Shown here: positions 12,205 to 25,301 of the stretch, piece after piece
How positions within the stretch are numbered: position 1 is the stretch's first letter
Layout of the letters: each line of letters starts with the position of its first letter
Source: Litomosoides sigmodontis
Taxonomy: Eukaryota; Nematoda; Chromadorea; Rhabditida; Onchocercidae
Assembly (NCBI GenBank): GCA_963070105.1
Contig: OY718804.1
Location: forward strand, 8,923,317-8,987,316
DNA length: 64,000 bases
Direction of reading: 5' to 3'
Program-made: the position numbers and the translations under genes
The notes under the pieces: model-generated
What the model saw: the letters and a program-made list of their open reading frames with translations, nothing else
Databases searched by the model: none
What the model was told of the DNA's origin: nothing

Positions 12205-15200
12205 GTTTGTGGTTAATTTCAGTTCTCGAAAAAAAAAATTTAATGAATTTTGCTTTCCTACGACTTTTTTTCTTCGAGAAAGTGTGTTTCAATGGTTTGA
12301 GGAAATTTTAAATAAAATTTATCGGCTTTTGCTTGGGAATTAAACTTTATATTAATATTTATTTCAATTATAAACAATTATTTTCTACTTTTCTGCAGTC
12401 TTTCTCGATTTATTAAATACTTTTTATTCAATTGTTTTTATAATTAACTGAAATTAAATGAATTTGTTAGTTTTGCCCATTTCATGTAATTTTCCTCTTT
12501 TCAATTGCTTTTTTTTTCTTCCCATTGAGTTTCCCACTATTTTTTGCGCATTTTTTAAGCACTGAAATTGATGTGCACGTTGTTGCATTTTTTTTGAATT
12601 TATATAGAATAATACTTATTCATTTTCTTTTTTACGATTTTGTGAAAATTTTTCAATCTGCTAGTAATTTCTTGAAATTGTTAAAAACTTTTGAAAATTT
12701 TAATTCCCAGCCGTCAAGTAGCATAATTTTGTTTCACGTGCAATGAGACATATTTCAAACAAACAAGAAAAAAATTTTCCATTCATTTATGAAATACGAA
12801 TAAAAGCGTAACGCTTTAAGTAAATTTTGAAGATTTGATTTCAAGTGAATGCAATTTTTCAAAAATTTTATATATTTTGTTTTTTTTTGCCTTTTACAAA
12901 ATCGGAATTATCAACTCCACATTTCCTCACTTTTATTTATTTAATTTCTGAATTTTTGTTACTTTTTTTAAATTAAGATTATTTTTAATAAATTACTCCT
13001 GCTTATTATTCCTATTTTAATTTACTTTTTTTGCATATTTTGATAATATTCTGTTTAATTGGTAGTGATTGATTGATAGAAATAAAGTTTCATTTTATTT
13101 TTTTAGTAAAAAATTAACTTACGAATATTTGATTTAGCAGCGAAGTGAGAGGCTGAAATTTCCTCATCCTTTTGCACTTATATTTCGTTCAATTATTCTA
13201 ATTGAGAATAATATTTTAAACAATTCCCGGGAGGTTGAACTCTCAGACGATTCGTTCTACCAATCAAATAATACACGAAGCAATTCAAACAGCGAGGAGA
13301 GCATAAAAAAGAAGAATTGGGAGAACGAAGTTTTCCTTCGTTTTTTCTCCAATTTTTTTTTTCGACCATATGACCTAGTGACCTGTATGTGCTACTATTG
13401 CTTGTCTTCGTGCTGCTACTACCGCGTCATATACACATATTTATGTACATACATGTATTTTATACGTATGTTTGTGTGCGCGTGCGTGTGCGTGCGTGTG
13501 TTGTGTGTGCGTGTAAGTGGTTGGAAGAAGGGAGAGATGGAGCAAAACATTCGGGTAATTCAAATTCTGATCCAATTATTCCGATTCGGTACTTCAAATT
13601 TTCATTTTTCATTCTTTGCAATAATCAATTTTCCTATCTTCGCAAGCGTCCAGTAATATTTTATGAAGAGAAAACTGATGTAATCAGAAATGAATAAAGA
13701 AAAAAAAAGAAAATAAACGAAACATTTTTCATTGAAATATTAGAAGTTGAAGAAAAAGCAAAAGTGTTCAAACTACGAGTAATGGATCATCGTCCATTAT
13801 TCTCTCTTTGTTTCGTGATCCGGAAAAAAAAAACTAAAATTCTCTTAATTAACAAATTTAAAAGAAAAATGAAAAGCGCAAAAAAAAAGACATGAGCAGT
13901 GAAAAAGAAAGGGAGAGGGGGAGAGAGAGAGAGAGGAAGAGGGAAAGATTTGATTAAAGTGTGAAATGAAATGAATGTAAGGCTAGAAGAGAGGAAAGAA
14001 GCTTATGAACAATGAAATTAATGAGACGAATGATTTGACGAATAACACTTTTATTGAATGCTTTCCATCATTTAACAAATAACCTATGTGTGTACTTTTT
14101 CGAACTATCGAAATTAGCTTAATTTTAACATCACACCTTCAAGCGTTACTTTGCTCTAACTTTTATCGCCATCATATGCTAATTGCTTATAGAGCTATGC
14201 TAGCTGAAAAATCATTCCAAGTCAGAAATGATTGAAGTTTTACTTAACCGCGCAAGTTTTAAAATTGATCTTCTGGTCGGTGCGCTAATTTTAGCGAAAT
14301 TTCCACCTTTTCTCTTATTTATGGCGCGACTAACTAACTGCTAGCTGTATTTCTTTGTTGTTTGCGCTGCAGTAAAATATGCCTTTAATCGGATTACTCT
14401 TTTCATGCGCAATAACGGGTAAAAGTTATATTGAAAAAGGCACAAGGAGTAGCAAGGAGTGGCGAGGTGGGCGGAAAATGATTTAAAGAGGAACCGGTTT
14501 TGAAATACGCTTTTGCAACTGTTCACAGCAAAGTTTGCTGTACATCGCTGTAGCATATCTCCTGTGTCCATCAAATAGAAATAGAATGAAATAACACAGG
14601 CGAGAGAGAGAGAGAGAGAGATGAAGGGATATTATGAGGAGAGGAAGAGAGAAGGGAAAAATTTTTAAAAAAAAAAGATGAAATTATAACGATTTGCTAA
14701 TTTTAAATTTTAATTGTTTCATGCTCTCTTCTTTTCATTTTTCGCTTTCCACCTCTCTCTCTCTCTCTATTATTTTCCTTCAATTTTTCCCTTTCTCTCT
14801 CTCCATCTCTTTCTCCCTCTCCCTTCTCTTTCTTCTCCCTTCTTTCTTCGTTTATTTTTTTAAGTTGTGATTAAAAATACAGAATTCTGTTAGGTCATAA
14901 CTTACAGTTATCTATAAATATACTGAAAAGGAAAAAAACTTCTTGCTCTGAATGCATTTGAAGGAAAGTTGAAAGTCAAATTTTATCAAAGATAAAATGC
15001 CTATGTTATCATCTCTTTGGGTATTTCAGCGGTAAGTGATAAGCTTCTCTCAAGCTACTACTACGATTCGTTTTTGCTTGCTTATTATATTAGCTTTAGG
15101 CGACTCAACGAAAAGTTACATGTGTTTCATATTATTGGAATACAATAATTTGCAATGAATTTGAAGTATTTATCGTTTTCATTTGAATTTTGAATTGTTA

Positions 15201-18200
15201 CCTAATTATTGCTTATTAGCCATCGTATTGCATTATATTTTGCAGGTAGCGTTACTGAATATGCAAAATTATAGGTGTTGTAGAAAATTCAATGGCTTCA
15301 CCATTATCTGATCACGACAGTGCAACAAGCTTACCATCACCTCCGAAGCAAGCATTAATGGATGATGATTTTGTCAAGACTCTCGAGCAACTCTCCAAAC
15401 AAGTTCGTTTACGCATTAACCTATTATAGTAACTTCAAACACTTCCGCAAGGCTTTTGGAATTGTACGTGAATAATTTAGTAATCAGAAATACTTCTTCA
15501 AACATATCATTTCGCTGTAATTGAACTCTAAATTTAATATTAGTAATTGAACTGCAGTGCTGCTTTATCGTACAATTTTATAATTTTCAATTTTTCAAAG
15601 CTAAATGGAAAATGTTTCTGAGGCTAAACCAAATGCAATTAGATGAAAACAAAATCGAACTGATGTGATTTTTTCCCCGTGCTACTTTTTAATAATTATT
15701 CGCAGAATCATTTAAATTAAGCTGTGAATTATTTGAAAAAATTATGTTCATATCGTTTTCCTTTTCTTTAAAGCATCACTCCAAGCTTCCAACTTCAAAC
15801 GTTGGTTGAAAACAGGATGTGCAAAATATGCTAACTTCATTTTTAGAAGGTAGAAGAATGATTTGAAAATTAAAGATTTCAGTCTGATAATGTTAGTTTT
15901 TAATTTTATATTTTCAACTCAACCGTCCGCAAACGCAGATATTTGATTTTCAGCAGAGTTCACGAGCACTGAATCATGCAGAACAAGGTATTGCACCTCA
16001 ACATGGTAATTTCAGGACTGTATTGAAAAGGCCTGACTTAAAAGGTGCCACGTTTCTTCTGTTTACTTAAGGTACACGTAAAAGGATGAATGAGCTGTGC
16101 AATAGCAATAATACTCTCTAGAAGTTTGAAAAATGCTATAAGTGAGAAATATTTTTGCAAAATTTTATGAAACGATGAAAGCTTCGTCTATTAATTGCTA
16201 ATGACAAACTTACTTATTGCACACTTACTTACTATGTTAACTTACTATGAGGTAGTCAATAATGAAACCTGTCCTTCACTCATACTAATTGTGATAGTTT
16301 TACTCGTAAAAAGTTCACAGTGATGTGATGAAGCAGCAGCTACGTAGGCTCCATTATGACAGGTTTGCATAGCAAAATTAATTTTAAGGCGTAGCAAAAT
16401 TAATTAAATTAGGCGTAGCGAAATTAATTTTAAGCATTAAATTTGCAGGAACTTTCCGATGTTCGATCTGTCAAAAAATTTTTTGTCACTCGTCATCACT
16501 AAGTCGACATCGAATGCAAGCGCATTTCAAAAGTTACACATGCACGTTGTGCAGGAAGGAAATTACAAGTTTGTGGCTCTTTTTTTTTTTTTTTTTAATT
16601 TTGTTTTTGTGTTGTTGCAGATTTGAAGGATTTTTGTTATTAGACAATTAGTGGAATGAATTCATTTTTTTAAAATTTTTTTTTTGAATCGCAAAAAACT
16701 TGAAAGAGAAGGAAATGTGAAGATTTCCAGACTTAGACAAATCTTTATTTGAACTTCAATAATTACTTGCAATAACAGTTGGTTTTTTTTTCTCCCTTTT
16801 TTCTACTTAAAGCAACTTCCATTCATTGATAATTTTAGACTTCAATCAATTCTTCTTTTGTTTTCTTAATTTTTTTTTTGAGTGAATTTAGTGTTGTGTA
16901 CACCAGTTGCAATCGTTCGTTGTAGATGGATTTTTTTTTAAACGTTCGTTTACATGTGCAATTCCAAACTTCAAAATTTTTTTTTAATGAAATGAATGAT
17001 TACAGTAATGGCAACAATAGCATTACTTTACACCGATTAATTAGCTAATTGCGATGATTAACCTCAATGATAAGAGGAGTGACACTGTAATTTATTGCTA
17101 CAGCAAATGGAGAATTACTGTTAATTTCAATGGAAGGGAGGCAGTTCATTTCAGATTTCACGGAATGTAATTTCAGTTTTCCGTTGTGCTTTTTGTAGGA
17201 TGCGAAGAGGTGGAAGAGCTGAGTGAGCAAAATGTGAAGAATGGAATGTCTTCTTACATTTTCATTCATCCAGAAGGGCTGTGAAATGAATGGGGTGTTT
17301 TTATGGGGTATGTGTGTGCGTGCGTGTTATTGGTTTGACCCAATTGACAACTAATGAAATAGTGACCAACCGGTGCACCGCTGCAAACATTGCCTGCACC
17401 ACTTCTTTTTACACCATTTAAGTTAAGTGGATTGATAATTAACTGAGAGGAGAAAAAAAAAGATAGCGCTATAAACTGTCATTCGAAGTGGAAAATTTTT
17501 TGAGCAAAATATCATAAATATGAATAAATGAAATTTTTTAATTTTTTGCAATTTTCGGTTTAAATAATAAATAACTGCGATTAATTCAACGATAACCTTC
17601 AAATGCTGAATGATGATGAATTAAATCATTCATCAAATTTAAGGTTTAAAAAATGCGGAAAAAAGGAATTATTGTAGGAAACAAATTAGCTTTTCAGGTA
17701 ACGCTTCATATTGTGGTTTGTTTTCAGTGTTGAATGGAAGAAATACTTGCATATTTCTCAAACAAAACACAGAGCTAATTTGAGCATTTATTTCCAGAAT
17801 ACTAGTAGTTAAATTCTAAACTCCACTTACTTCAAGATTCAAATGTTAGACAATACTTTCTCTTGCATGATAAGCCTAAGGTTTAGGTAAGTTTAGATAA
17901 TTTATCATTTAACTGGTTAAAAGTGAGAAAAAATGAAATTCTTTTTTATCATTAAAAGAAGAAAATTGCAAATTGCTGATCGCTTTATATCACTAATTTG
18001 CAAGATTTCCGTGTGTACCGTATGAAGATGAATTACTGTCATTTACCTTAATATTTCAATAGGCAAATTAGCACCACAGTACGCTATGATTCAATTAGCA
18101 TTCGCATTCCTTGTTCAAATCATTCTTACTTCCTTTGAGGTACGGTAGAGGCTCCCGCCAGCATACGACACTTACCGTATGAAAAAGATTGTATTTAATT

Positions 18201-21200
18201 AGTCAACATAAAATTGCTACCATAAAATCACTTTTTGATGGTTCAGCTAAAGTTCCTACACAATAAATTATCAGATATCAACTTAGCATTTTAATACACC
18301 GCCTAATTTGTTTAATTTTTGAAATAAATTTGAAAAATGGAAGAAGAAATCCCTCAGAGAAGCGTTTACTCGGTTACTTCCATTACTTTTGGTGGTTTAA
18401 ATTAAATGATCCGATCATCTTCATCACATCTGAAATGTTCCCTCTTAATTGTTTTCACGTGAAATGTTGAGAAACTGTTTTTTCTTTCTCTTTGTTTTTT
18501 TGTTTTTTTACGTTTGTTAATGAGGTCAACTGTCAATTACCGTAGCACTAGTTGTTGTTGTGAATATCAGTGCTTTGTGAAGAAGTGGAAGAAAATGAAA
18601 GTGAAGCGCAGATGACCGTTTGGAAAGGAATATGGTAAATTAGAAGTAAGAGAAAATAAATTAAAATTTAGAAATCGTGCAAATGATGTGCGCAATTGTC
18701 TTAATTACATGTTAAGTGTATATATTACTCATTCCTACCCATACCCTATTCCATTTCCAGTTCTGATTTCGTTTATTTTTCATTTGCTCTAACCTTATTT
18801 TATTTCTGTTCCATTTTTCCTCCTCCTCCTCCCTTGCGTGAATGATTTGCTTTTATTTTTGCAGCAGCAAATATTCGTTCTCTCATTCATTTATTGCAAA
18901 AAAAAAATTGCGTTCTCAATACTCTCTCTCCTTCCCTCTCCATCTCTCTCTCTTTCTCTCTCTCTCTAGTGCAATTTCCAAATGACAAAAATTTTATGGA
19001 AAAAAAAGATCAAAAGAAACGCTGTTTTTTTTTGTTTCTCCTTCATTTCGGATGACTTCTTCAATTTTGGCAGCGATTGAAGATGAAATGGAAAGTGAGT
19101 TATTTCACGGACAAATGAGGAAGGGAAGGATGTTGCACTTTCTTCTCCATTTTTCATTTTACTTTTAAACACTGAATATGTTATCATTATTGAAATTAAG
19201 ATTGAAATTTCGCCAATTTTTTAAATTAAAAAAATAAGCTTTAGCAAGAGTCACTGCAATATATGTATTAATTAATTAATTGCATTAATGAAATTTGTCT
19301 GTAATAATGCTGGCACTAGCACTCCACTCCAATGAGAATCATCATTGTAGTGATTAGTGATAATGATAATGATAATGATAGTGATAATGATAGTGATAGT
19401 GATAGTGGTGGTGATAATAGCGATGCTCATCACTGTGATCATTGTATTTGGTGAATAAGTGAAGGAAGGTGCGGAAGTAAGCAGTAGGCACGTATTGGCA
19501 CGAAGCGCCTCCAGGAATAAAACTAACTGTCCATTATTTGAGATTTCTAATGTTTTTCTTTCTCCCTTCAAAGAAGAAAAGCTCGTTTTTGAATTGTTAC
19601 CTCACGGAACTAGGTACCTTGGTACCTTGCGGTACCTGTTACTACCGCTATATGGATGACATATCTGTAATGAACAAATTATGAAACTTCGTGATTAAAA
19701 TTTTTTCTAAATGAAAAATTGAGCTGAAATTTGTATTTCTGCACGAATTTACGACAGCAAAATTAATTCATATTCATTTCATACTCTCTGCTTGTTTGCC
19801 TCATTTCACATATTGTAAAACATTTAAACATTGTAAAATTATTCAATTAAACAAATAGTTGTAAATTACTCAATTAAAAGAAAGAACAAACTATAACTTC
19901 GACTTTAAGTTAATTTTTAAAAATTCATCACCAATATTTAATTTCCACAATACGAAACGGTACAAATCAACGAATGCTGTACTCAGTAGTAATTAGTAGT
20001 ATTAGTAACCATAATGAGTAAAATTACTCGATCAAATTTCTTCCACATTTCTTCCCGATAATTTTACTCACTTATTCTTAGAAATAGAGGGAAAAGAAGC
20101 AGCGTTTCAACTTATGCATAAAAGCAAAAAATTAAAAATTGCAAAAAAAATAAAAACATTAAACTTGAAAAAATGTTGGAGAAAACATCCCGTCGAATTC
20201 CCAATTCCTTTGCAGTTTTATTCTTTGATTTTCCACCTATTTCTTTTAGATCTGTGTGTATTATGGTTTCTATAAGAATTACAAATTACTTTCAAATACG
20301 ATATTTATCTTGTGAATTAAAAATTTATGAGGGAGGCGCAATTTACATTTTGTAAAAAGAAAAAAAAAGGAAACGATGCACGAAAATACCAGTGGAATTG
20401 ATCAGATTTTGTACGGTTGGATCAGATTGAAGTGTTAAAAATTTACAATTAAATGATAATCCTGTTTGATGAGTGCTACTTGAAGAGGATGAACAATTAC
20501 TTAATTTATCAGCTAATTTAAAAATGGAAAAAAAAAGTTGGTCAGTTAATGAATGAATGAGTGGATCGTCGGATCGCTTTGTTCCACCGCTGAATACAAC
20601 TGCTTTTTTATTTCCAACCATCGTTGTTGCTAAGGAACTCGGAGTGGTAGTAAGCAAAATAATTGAACTAAAATATTTTCGCTCTTTTTTCCTTACACGA
20701 AAAGGAAGGCGAAAATGCTAAAGTTAAAGTAACAAATTGTTTTTTTCAAATTGTTTTGCGAATTTTTTTTTTATCAGTGAAGCTAATGTTTATGTGTTTT
20801 CCCTTTTTTTTTTTGCAAATTCTAAGCAAATATTTAAATGTAAATTAAATCCCAAAGAAATCTCGCAAAAAAAGGGAACTTTTTCTTTTTTATCAAATAA
20901 GAGAGAATGAGTGGGTTTTGGATGGAAGTTTTTGCTTGACTATAAATGACATTCTTGCCTTTTAAAACTATGTTACTTCCTTGTTTACATATCGTTTTAT
21001 GAAATTTCAAAGAGCAAAAAAAAAAGAATGTGTGTCGGTGAAAAAAAATGAAAAATTTTCAAAAATTTCCACTATACTTTTCAATTCAATGCAGCAACGA
21101 AGAAAATTGGATGAAAGACGTTGGTAACTCAAATTTTTTTTTTCAGATATTTTCCATTAAATATATGATCAATATGTTTGCATAACTCGTCAAACTAACA

Positions 21201-24200
21201 GTTAACAAACAACTTTTTTTTTTCGTGCTAAATTTTAAAATCTATCGGAAATTTCCTGCACGCTTCTTCGTTTCATCTCTTTCTTCTTTTGTTGTTGTGA
21301 AATTCATAACTGTTTTAGTACTTCCGCATCTTACACATCGTCCATTTCAGGTGTCCTTTTATCGCCCTCCACCATTACAGTGTGTTTAGCTTTGATAAAT
21401 TTGATGTATTAGGAAATTATAATGCTTGAAACGGAATGGACGGTGTCGCATGCATTTTTTTATTTAAAAATTTGAGCACTAACTTTTATTTGCCCTCTTT
21501 TGTTTTACAAATTAGCATGAAAATAGGAATGAATTAGTGAGGATGGAAAAATGGAGCCTTACTTTCCTATAGGTATAAATAATATTTTGCATTTTAATTT
21601 GACGAATTACTAGGTTTAAATGTCAGTGTGTGATGACGTATGGAATATGTTCTTTAAAATTGACCACTGAAAATTTAGAAGGTCATAGTTTGAGTGATTA
21701 AAAAATAATCTGTAAGTGCTTTTTTTTTGTCTGATCAAATCGATGTAAAAGTCAAATGATTATTCATTCTTAAATTAAAATTTGTGTTTGGAAATTCAAT
21801 TAGCAATGATTATTTTTAAAGGAAAGTAGAGTTGAAGAGAGAAATTTGACCGGAATAGTAAGCTAAAAATGTTTATTCCTTACAATGTAAAGTTGTCGTT
21901 TGCGATTGAAATGCTATTTTCTACAAATAAAATTTGCAATCAAATCTTCTCGTCCCTCTTTTCTCTCTCTCTCTCTCTCTCCCTTTCTCTGTCCCGTTTC
22001 TCTTTATGAAAATTGACTAAAATGTAAAATTACACAGATAGTAGTATCTCTTAGTCCTGTTATTACTTTCGTACTGTAAAGCGGTGAATAATGCATAACT
22101 TTTAGTTTGATGTTAGATTGGCCAGCCAACCTGTTTCATGCAAATATTACGATAGAAAATTGAAAAGCAAAAAAAAAAAACCATTGCGCTTACTCATAAA
22201 TATGCATACTCTCTCGGTGGGAATAATTGATAAAGTAAATGAATCACTGAAATTAAATGGAAGATTTCAGAGAGCGTGGGCGTGGAGGAAGAGAAAAACA
22301 GGCTGTTTTAAACGATGACAATTTCTTTCATGCATTTCCACCTTCCTCCAATATCTAACTATTTTTTCCTTATTGCTTGCTAAAAGGAAACTTTTTGCGT
22401 ACGGTCCGCGAGCGGATGGATCCGCCTTACGCAACAAATAAATATCAAAATTAAATATCAAACAAATATATAGGCACAGCCTTTTTGGCATCGCTGAGTG
22501 ACCGACGGACCGATTGAAATGGACACTGACTGTGTTTGCTTTGTGTCAAAAAATTGTCCATTTCATCTTTCCATTTTCATTTTTTTCCTTCTTCCTCAGC
22601 CTCTTTGACTGTTTAATTTTCATTTCTTTTTTCCTTATGTTTTTTGCTTTTGTTGTTACACGCATGTACGTGTACGGTCATTCCATTGCAGTGTTAATAC
22701 ATTTAGACAATTATTTAACATTTAGACGGTTAGAGAGGAAATAGATTTCTCAGCTTAATTTCTTCATTTCAAAATATTTCACTTTCATTTATCATTTTTT
22801 TTATTTCATTTTCACTTAAATTTGCTGCTATTTCGCCCAGCTAATTGGTTTCTTTTTTTCTTTTCATTCTTTAGAGCAATACAATTTTGTTAGGTGCCAA
22901 AAGGCATTGTTGCACTTAAAATTTTAATTCAAAAATTAATTAGGAAAAAACAAAAGTTTTTGTTAGTGCGAAGTTGAAAAAAAAAAGATGCTAATTTGAT
23001 TATGAATTTCAGTAATTTCTTTTTAGCCGGTGAAGTATTACGGGATGAGTGTAAGAAGCATAGGAAAAATATTTCAATTTTTTGTTTTCAATAATTCATA
23101 GCACTCGTTGCTTCTATGCAAATTAAGATTTGCATTCTGTGTAGAGGAAAAGCTATAGGAAGTTAAATGAAGAGTAAAAAATTATCAATTTTAGCATAAA
23201 TCTCATTTCAGAAATGAGCTGAAAACTGGATATTCTCCTCTTGTTGCTTTTTTTTTTCCACGTCCCTTCTCTTCTTCTTCACTTGAAATTTATGTGACAA
23301 TTTTGCTTCTTCGTCCAGCGTCTCTTCTCTTTTAACTTCCCATCCATTCTAGAATTTCAGCAAGTTTTCGCAGCAAAAAAGAAAGGAACGACGTTTTACG
23401 ATTAATCTAATACAAATGAATTATCTGTGGAGAAGAGAGGAGGAAACGTTCCTCTTTTTTTCTCTTTTTCAAACAATAATTTCCAAAAAAAAAAGGAAGA
23501 AAAAGTGGTGATTGAAAATGAACCCCCGTAGGGCAAGAGGAAAAAAAAATGGAAATTAGGAGAGATTTAACGGGATAACTGGTGTGGGACAAAAGAGTAG
23601 GAAAATCGAAATGAATGAAATTTCAGTTAAGAAGGTCCAATTTAATCGGCAAATTTCAATCTCCTAAACGAAAAAAAAAGCAACAACAACAACAACAACA
23701 ACAACAACAGGACTTCTTTTTTTTCCGTATTGTTTTTATATAAATTACATTTCGTTCTTTTTTTCTCCTTTTCTTTTTTTCCTTCATTTTCATTTGTGCT
23801 GTGTTAGAAATGTCGTCTTCTCATTTGGTGGAAAAAAAAAGATGGCGAAAGTTGAAATTAACTTTCGCTTCTTTTTTTTTTCTCTCCTACTTTTTCCAAA
23901 AAGCTTAAAATGCTGCAATTGGGAAAAGTTTCCTCATTTCATGAATAAATTTTTTCCCTATTGCACTCACTAATTTGCTATCGTCCAATTAGATTATGAA
24001 ATGCTAATGTTCAATAGTATAATTAATTCTTTATTCAATGATACCTGTGTGGTTCGCTCTTTTTTTCTTTTCAAATTTATTGTAGTCATCATTAGCTACT
24101 AGCATATTGTTGAATTTTTAAAAAATGAAACAAAAGTATTATTTGACATTGCAATTAATTCATGTGGGGAGGAGAGGGATGACGTATTTTATTTAACTGA

Positions 24201-25130
24201 ATTTTTGCCTAAGTTTAATTCATAAATGAAAAATAAATTTTTTTTAAAAAAAAAGAAAAGAGAACAAATTATAAATTAAATTTAAATGGGAAGAGAAGTA
24301 AATTCCTCCTCAAATTACAGCATGCAATGATAGGTGAGGAGCGATTACTGAATGTGTTGAAAGAAAGGCTATGTTCCTTAATCACAACTGCCCTAACAAT
24401 CCGTGCTGCTTTCCTGAATTATTTCAATTTTGCATTTTCAAGATGAATTACATGCATTGTGTCCCTCAAGTATATGAGCTTCCGATATGCATGACAAATT
24501 TTGGAGCGGCTTCTTTTGTTTTTTGTTCAGAAATTATTTTCACAAATTCAATCCGATTTTCATTTAAAAATCAGAATGAAACGAGAAAAGAAAATGATTA
24601 TCATCATCATCATCATCATCGTCAATCTCTTTATGATCATTTCATTTCATTCATGGTCATGACCGTCAAACAACATTAATGATTAACGGTTAACACGTCT
24701 CGTATTTCTCAACAGTACTCTTGATAAAACAGGTTTCCTTAATAAATACAGTAGGGAAAAAAAGGGAAATAAGGAGGAATAATGCTGCATGCTCTTTACC
24801 TCTCCCTCTCTCTCCCTCTCTCTCTCTCTGTGCGTAATTTTATCAACAGACAATAAACAAAATGATGAACAACAGTAAATTGAAAGAAAAAGAAATGTGG
24901 AAACAAAAAAAAAAGGAAAAAAAAACAAGAACGAACCAATGATTTTCCCTTTTCTTTTTCAATTTCTTTTTTTTTCCATTTAATTTCCTTTTTTTTGCAA
25001 AGGAAAAAATCTCAATTGGATATCGGCCACTTTCATTGTTCATTTTTCATTCTTTTAAAGCTTTTTTTTTCCTCCAATCAATCGTCCTATCTATGAAGAA
25101 AGAGAGAGAGAGAGAGCGGGAAAAAAAGGC

Positions 25131-25190
<60 letters not shown>

Positions 25191-25220
25191 AACAACAACA
25201 ACAATAACAACAACAACAAT

Positions 25221-25251
<31 letters not shown>

Positions 25252-25260
25252 ACAACAACT

Positions 25261-25301
<41 letters not shown>

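Noticed and set aside
14341..14574. 77-codon minus-strand ORF in intron 1 of the zinc-finger gene
   Set aside because: No motif, no splice partners, and length expected by chance.
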